Shown here piece after piece: positions 5,617 to 8,280 of a stretch of DNA of 8,280 nucleotides (positions within the stretch are counted from its first letter, which is position 1; each line of letters starts with the position of its first letter). Under the pieces are notes generated by a model. The model ran no database searches and had not been told where the DNA came from. It saw nothing but the letters and a program-made list of their open reading frames with translations. The translations under genes were made by a program, and so were the position numbers. The DNA is from Alphaproteobacteria bacterium (lineage in GTDB: Bacteria; Pseudomonadota; Alphaproteobacteria; Micavibrionales; UBA1664): NCBI GenBank assembly GCA_018969935.1, contig JAGWXJ010000082.1:1-8280 (forward strand), written 5' to 3'.

Positions 5617-6505
5617 CGGGATCAAGGCCCATTTCGGAAATCACTTCACCACGTTCATCCCATGCATCCTTCACGATGACATCGAGGAAAAGGTGAACGC
5701 GCACACCAAAAATATTTTCAAGTTCTTCGCGCGCAAGCTGGCCTACAAGCTTAAGCATCGAGCCGCTTTTGCCGATGACCATGCCTTTGTGTCGCGCCTC
5801 GTTCGTGATGATTGTTTGCGCGATGCGAAGGCTGCCGTCTTTCTCTTCCTCGAAGGATTCCGTTTTGACGTGGACGCCGTAGGGCAGTTCCTCGTGGAGG
5901 CGATGAAAAAGTTTTTCGCGCGTGATTTCGGCTGACAAAATCGCATCCGGCGTATCGGTCGGCAAATCGGGGTCGTAGTGGTGCGGGCCTTCGGGCAATT
6001 CGCTCAAAATCCATTTTTTGAGGTCGGCGACGCCGTCGTTTTTGGTGGAGGATACCATGAAAATGCCTGCGTAGGGCGTATGCGCGTTCAGTTCGGCCAC
6101 CAGCGGCAGGAGTTTTTTACGGTCGATGAGGTCAATTTTATTAAGGACCAGAATGACCTTCCGTTCCTTCAGGCCCGGTACGCGGGATACGATTTTCTTG
6201 ACGGTGTCAGCGCAGTCCTTGCGGGCGGCGTCGGCCACGATGGCAACAATATCGGCTTCATCGCGGGCGTCGTGGGCGGCGGCAACCATAGCGCGGTCGA
6301 GCCTGCGGCGCGGGCGGAAAAGGCCCGGTGTGTCGATGAAGACTGCCTGTGTATCGCCTTCCGTTATGATGCCCAGAACGCGCGTGCGTGTTGTTTGGAC
6401 CTTGGGGCTGACAATAGAAACCTTGTCACCGACAAGGGCGTTGATAAGGCAGGATTTGCCAGCGTTCGGGGCGCCAATTAGGGCAATGAAACCGCAACGT
6501 TTCAT
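5609..6505 (-). CDS. era: GTPase Era, 30S ribosome assembly factor
   Basis: Era is an essential GTPase that binds the 3' end of 16S rRNA and monitors maturation of the small subunit, at the cytoplasmic face of the membrane. The 298 residues match the family. The GTPase domain (1-170) shows G1 GAPNAGKS (11-18), the switch I TTRTR (38-42), G3 DTPG (58-61), G4 NKID (122-125) and a G5-like SST (152-154). The RNA-binding KH domain (about 195-290) shows GMVIGKSGSMLK (241-252) with the GxxG loop and a LDVIVKDAW segment near the end. Its ATG overlaps the rnc stop as ATGA. No clear Shine-Dalgarno precedes it, so translational coupling to rnc is likely. RNase III, which cuts the 16S precursor Era later monitors, is encoded directly upstream. 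Confidence 0.98.
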   Translation of the reverse strand: MKRCGFIALIGAPNAGKSCLINALVGDKVSIVSPKVQTTRTRVLGIITEGDTQAVFIDTPGLFRPRRRLDRAMVAAAHDARDEADIVAIVADAARKDCADTVKKIVSRVPGLKERKVILVLNKIDLIDRKKLLPLVAELNAHTPYAGIFMVSSTKNDGVADLKKWILSELPEGPHHYDPDLPTDTPDAILSAEITREKLFHRLHEELPYGVHVKTESFEEEKDGSLRIAQTIITNEARHKGMVIGKSGSMLKLVGQLAREELENIFGVRVHLFLDVIVKDAWDERGEVISEMGLDPDA

Positions 6506-7170
6506 GCGATGCCCAAGGCTTCGATAAGGGTTTGCGCTGCGGCCTTTTCGGCAGCACGTTTGGAAGGGCCGGACGCCGATGCCGTTTTGCCGTTGGCTAT
6601 TTTGACCGTGACCCTGAAATCGGGGGCGTGGTCGGGGCCGTCACGCGATGTCAGCGTATATTCGGGCAGGCCAAGGCCGTGGGCTTGCGTGTATTCCTGC
6701 AAAAGCGTTTTCGGGTCACGCGGCGGGGCCGTCATGGCGCGCAGATCTTCCTCAAGCAAAGGGCCGAGGATTTTGCGCGCGGCTTCCAGCCCGCCATCCA
6801 GATAGACGGCGCCGATAACGGCTTCCATGATATCGGAGAGGATGTTGGCGTTATTGCGACCGCCTGCAAGTTCCTCGGCATCGGATATCACGATGGTTTT
6901 GCCGAGGTCGATGGATCTTGCCGCTTTTGTCATAGTTTCGCCGCGCACCAGGGCGGTGTGGCGTTTGGACAAATCGCCTTCAGGCTCGGACGGGTATAGG
7001 GCGTACAGGCCTTCGGCTACCAGCAGGCCCAATACGCGATCACCCAGAAATTCGAGGCGCTGGTAATCGGTTTCACCGCCGGCGCTTGCGTGTGTCAGCG
7101 CGGATTCAAGCAACGCTTCGTCCTTGAAAGTGTAGCCGATACGCTTTTGCAGGGCGGCGAAGGTTGTCAC
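6502..7170 (-). CDS. rnc: Ribonuclease III
   Basis: RNase III cuts double-stranded RNA, releasing 16S and 23S precursors and processing some mRNAs and antisense RNAs. The start is GTG at 7170, supported by a GGAGG four nucleotides upstream and by the lack of any in-frame ATG before codon 80. The catalytic domain (1-145) has the signature YQRLEFLGDRVLG with E40 and D44, then E64, and D113 and E116 in LSDIMEAVIGAVYLDGG, so the Mg2+ site is intact. The first Glu of the E. coli HERLEFLGD motif is Gln here, as in several alphaproteobacterial enzymes. The dsRNA-binding domain (about 153-221) starts DPKTLLQEYTQ and ends with the basic GPSKRAAEKAAAQ helix. The 222 residues match the family. It overlaps lepB (GTGA) and era (ATGA) by 4 nt each. 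Confidence 0.98.
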   Translation of the reverse strand: MTTFAALQKRIGYTFKDEALLESALTHASAGGETDYQRLEFLGDRVLGLLVAEGLYALYPSEPEGDLSKRHTALVRGETMTKAARSIDLGKTIVISDAEELAGGRNNANILSDIMEAVIGAVYLDGGLEAARKILGPLLEEDLRAMTAPPRDPKTLLQEYTQAHGLGLPEYTLTSRDGPDHAPDFRVTVKIANGKTASASGPSKRAAEKAAAQTLIEALGIA

Positions 7171-7943
7171 TTAACCTCCATCAGCAGGCGGGTGTAGCGC
7201 ACTGTCATGGGCCAGCGCCAGAATTCCCAGATACGCGCGTTTCCGTTGGTTGAGAAGAAAAGGCGTTCGGCACGGCCAACAAAATTCTGGAAGGGTACGA
7301 AGCCCACGAGGTCCTGCACGCGGCTATCCTGCGAGTTATCGCGGTTATCGCCCATCATGAAGTAGTGGCCTTCAGGCACCACGAATTCCCTTGTGTTGTC
7401 GAGAGGGCCGTTATCGCCTTCCTCGTAGATGATGTGTTTAACGCCGTTGGGCAGGGTTTCCTCGTAGACGTACATCTGGACATCGTTGCCGCTGGTTTCG
7501 GTGTCGACAATCACGCCCATGGGTTCACGCGGGAGCACCTTGCCGTTGATATGCAGGCGCCCGCGGGTCATCTGGATGCGGTCACCGGGGAGGCCGATGA
7601 CGCGTTTGATGTAATCCGTGCTTGTGTTGGATGGGAGTTTGAAAACGGCGACATCGCCCTGTTGCGGTTCGGAGGCCATGACGCGGCCGGGGATAAGCGG
7701 CAGGCCGAAGGGCAGGGAATAGCGGGAGTAGCCGTACGAGTATTTTGAAACGAACAGGTAATCGCCGACCAGCAGGTTCGGTTTCATGGAGCCGGAGGGG
7801 ATGTTAAACGGCTCGAAGAGGAAGGTGCGGATAACCAATGCGACCGCGATGGCCCAAAAGGCCGTTTTTATAAGTTCCATCCACTCGTTTTCGGCGGACT
7901 TCTTAAAGGCAGGTTGTTCCTGCGCTGCTGTTTCTTCGGTCAT
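7167..7943 (-). CDS. lepB: Signal peptidase I
   Basis: LepB removes signal peptides from Sec- and Tat-exported proteins at the periplasmic face of the inner membrane. The 258 residues contain one N-terminal membrane segment (about 25-43) after a charged cytoplasmic lead. Then come box B with the nucleophile S52 in IPSGSMKPNL, box C (GDYLFVSKYSYG), box D with the general base K113 in YIKRVIGLPGD, and box E GDNRDNSQDSR (198-208). The Ser-Lys dyad is complete, so the enzyme should be active. The ATG at 7943 has an AAGGA (7953-7949) 5 nt upstream that overlaps the acpS stop codon. The frame ends in TGA overlapping the rnc GTG. It likely processes several exported products, including the signal-peptide protein at 1-852 (inference). 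Confidence 0.98.
   Translation of the reverse strand: MTEETAAQEQPAFKKSAENEWMELIKTAFWAIAVALVIRTFLFEPFNIPSGSMKPNLLVGDYLFVSKYSYGYSRYSLPFGLPLIPGRVMASEPQQGDVAVFKLPSNTSTDYIKRVIGLPGDRIQMTRGRLHINGKVLPREPMGVIVDTETSGNDVQMYVYEETLPNGVKHIIYEEGDNGPLDNTREFVVPEGHYFMMGDNRDNSQDSRVQDLVGFVPFQNFVGRAERLFFSTNGNARIWEFWRWPMTVRYTRLLMEVK
7175..7179 (-). promoter_or_regulatory. Ribosome binding site that fixes the rnc GTG start
   Basis: GGAGG on the minus strand lies inside the last codons of lepB, four nucleotides before the GTG of rnc. It supports reinitiation or coupled translation at the GTGA overlap. Confidence 0.75.
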
Positions 7944-7951
7944 GTTGTTCC

Positions 7952-8280
7952 TTATTCGTCCGTCGATTCTATGATGACGAGGGCTTTTGCGTAAGGGTAT
8001 TCATCGCCCAACGTCACATGAATACGCAGTTTTTTGCCCGTGGGCGTTAGCGACTGCAGCCTTTTTTGCGCGCCGCCCGTCAATTCCAGCGTGGGGGCGC
8101 CTGACTGGGTATTGATGACGCCGATGGATTTGAGTGTCACGCCCCTATTGAAACCGGTACCGAGGGCTTTTGCGCATGCTTCCTTTGCGGCAAAACGTTT
8201 GGCCAGTGTTGAAGCGGGTTCGTTTGCCCCTTTACGGCGCGCCGCCTTTGCCTGTTCCTCGGCTGTAAAACACCTCTGGA
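7952..8280 (-). CDS. acpS: Holo-[acyl-carrier-protein] synthase, N-terminus outside window
   Basis: AcpS transfers 4'-phosphopantetheine from CoA to a Ser of apo-ACP, activating it for fatty acid synthesis. 108 residues are visible, in frame from codon 8278-8276 to the TAA at 7954-7952. Roughly the first 20-25 residues, including the Mg2+-binding Asp of the N-terminal GxD motif, lie beyond the edge. Visible hallmarks are the FTAEEQ segment near the edge, the signature LAKRFAAKEACAKALGTG with its Mg2+-binding Glu, and the C-terminal strand VTLGDEYPYAKALVIIE. The true frame runs through the window edge; an internal GTG at 8140 is not the start. It lies 8 nt before lepB and is probably co-transcribed with lepB, rnc and era. 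In many alphaproteobacteria pdxJ precedes it, which cannot be seen here. Confidence 0.95.
   Translation of the reverse strand, partial: QRCFTAEEQAKAARRKGANEPASTLAKRFAAKEACAKALGTGFNRGVTLKSIGVINTQSGAPTLELTGGAQKRLQSLTPTGKKLRIHVTLGDEYPYAKALVIIESTDE

Noticed and set aside
5978..6481. Plus-strand frames opposite era, rnc and lepB
   Set aside because: All are antisense to strongly conserved proteins with intact motifs, and none has a credible ribosome site or domain.
7952..8140. 62-residue protein starting at GTG 8140
   Set aside because: The frame continues upstream to the window edge with the AcpS signature KRFAAKEA, so this is the C-terminal half of acpS and not a separate gene.

Overview
The window looks like a chromosomal core region of an alphaproteobacterium. 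The strongest marker is gcrA, a cell-cycle regulator essentially confined to Alphaproteobacteria. The order acpS-lepB-rnc-era is also usual in that class. GANTC, the target of the CcrM methylase that works with GcrA, is scarce: I count 10 sites in 8.28 kb by eye. The genus cannot be fixed from sequence alone. Codon use is even throughout, and I see no insertion sequence, phage gene, tRNA, rRNA, CRISPR array or other sign of recent transfer.

Layout. Positions 1-852 (minus) hold the first 284 codons of an exported, membrane-spanning protein with a degenerate thermonuclease-like domain; its end lies outside the window. A short divergent promoter region follows, then an unrecognised 173-residue protein (938-1459, plus) and rlmN (1511-2656, plus). 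Next is a MepM-like M23 murein endopeptidase (2816-4348, plus, non-ATG start). The stretch 4349-4662 holds a possible 53-residue ORF with a repeat-flanked hairpin, and the promoter of an unrecognised 77-residue gene (4663-4896, plus). That gene converges on gcrA (4961-5449, minus) across a shared bidirectional terminator. To the right, all on the minus strand, lie era, rnc, lepB and the 5'-truncated acpS. They form a tight operon in which the reading frames overlap by 4 nt at two junctions.

How the parts relate. The right half combines lipid and ACP maturation (AcpS), protein export (LepB) and rRNA processing and ribosome assembly (Rnc, Era), with RlmN modifying rRNA and tRNA on the left. The cell-cycle and envelope theme comes from gcrA and the M23 endopeptidase. 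The most informative non-coding region is 5536-5597. Reading toward gcrA, it holds a consensus-perfect DnaA box, three GANTC sites within 36 bp, and a sigma70-like promoter whose spacer contains one of those sites. This is what DnaA activation plus methylation-dependent GcrA autoregulation would be expected to look like.

No wholly new multi-gene system is evident. The best leads are the gcrA control region, the symmetric bidirectional promoter at 867-921, the membrane-anchored pseudo-nuclease, the 77-residue orphan gene, and the repeat-flanked hairpin at 4441-4478.
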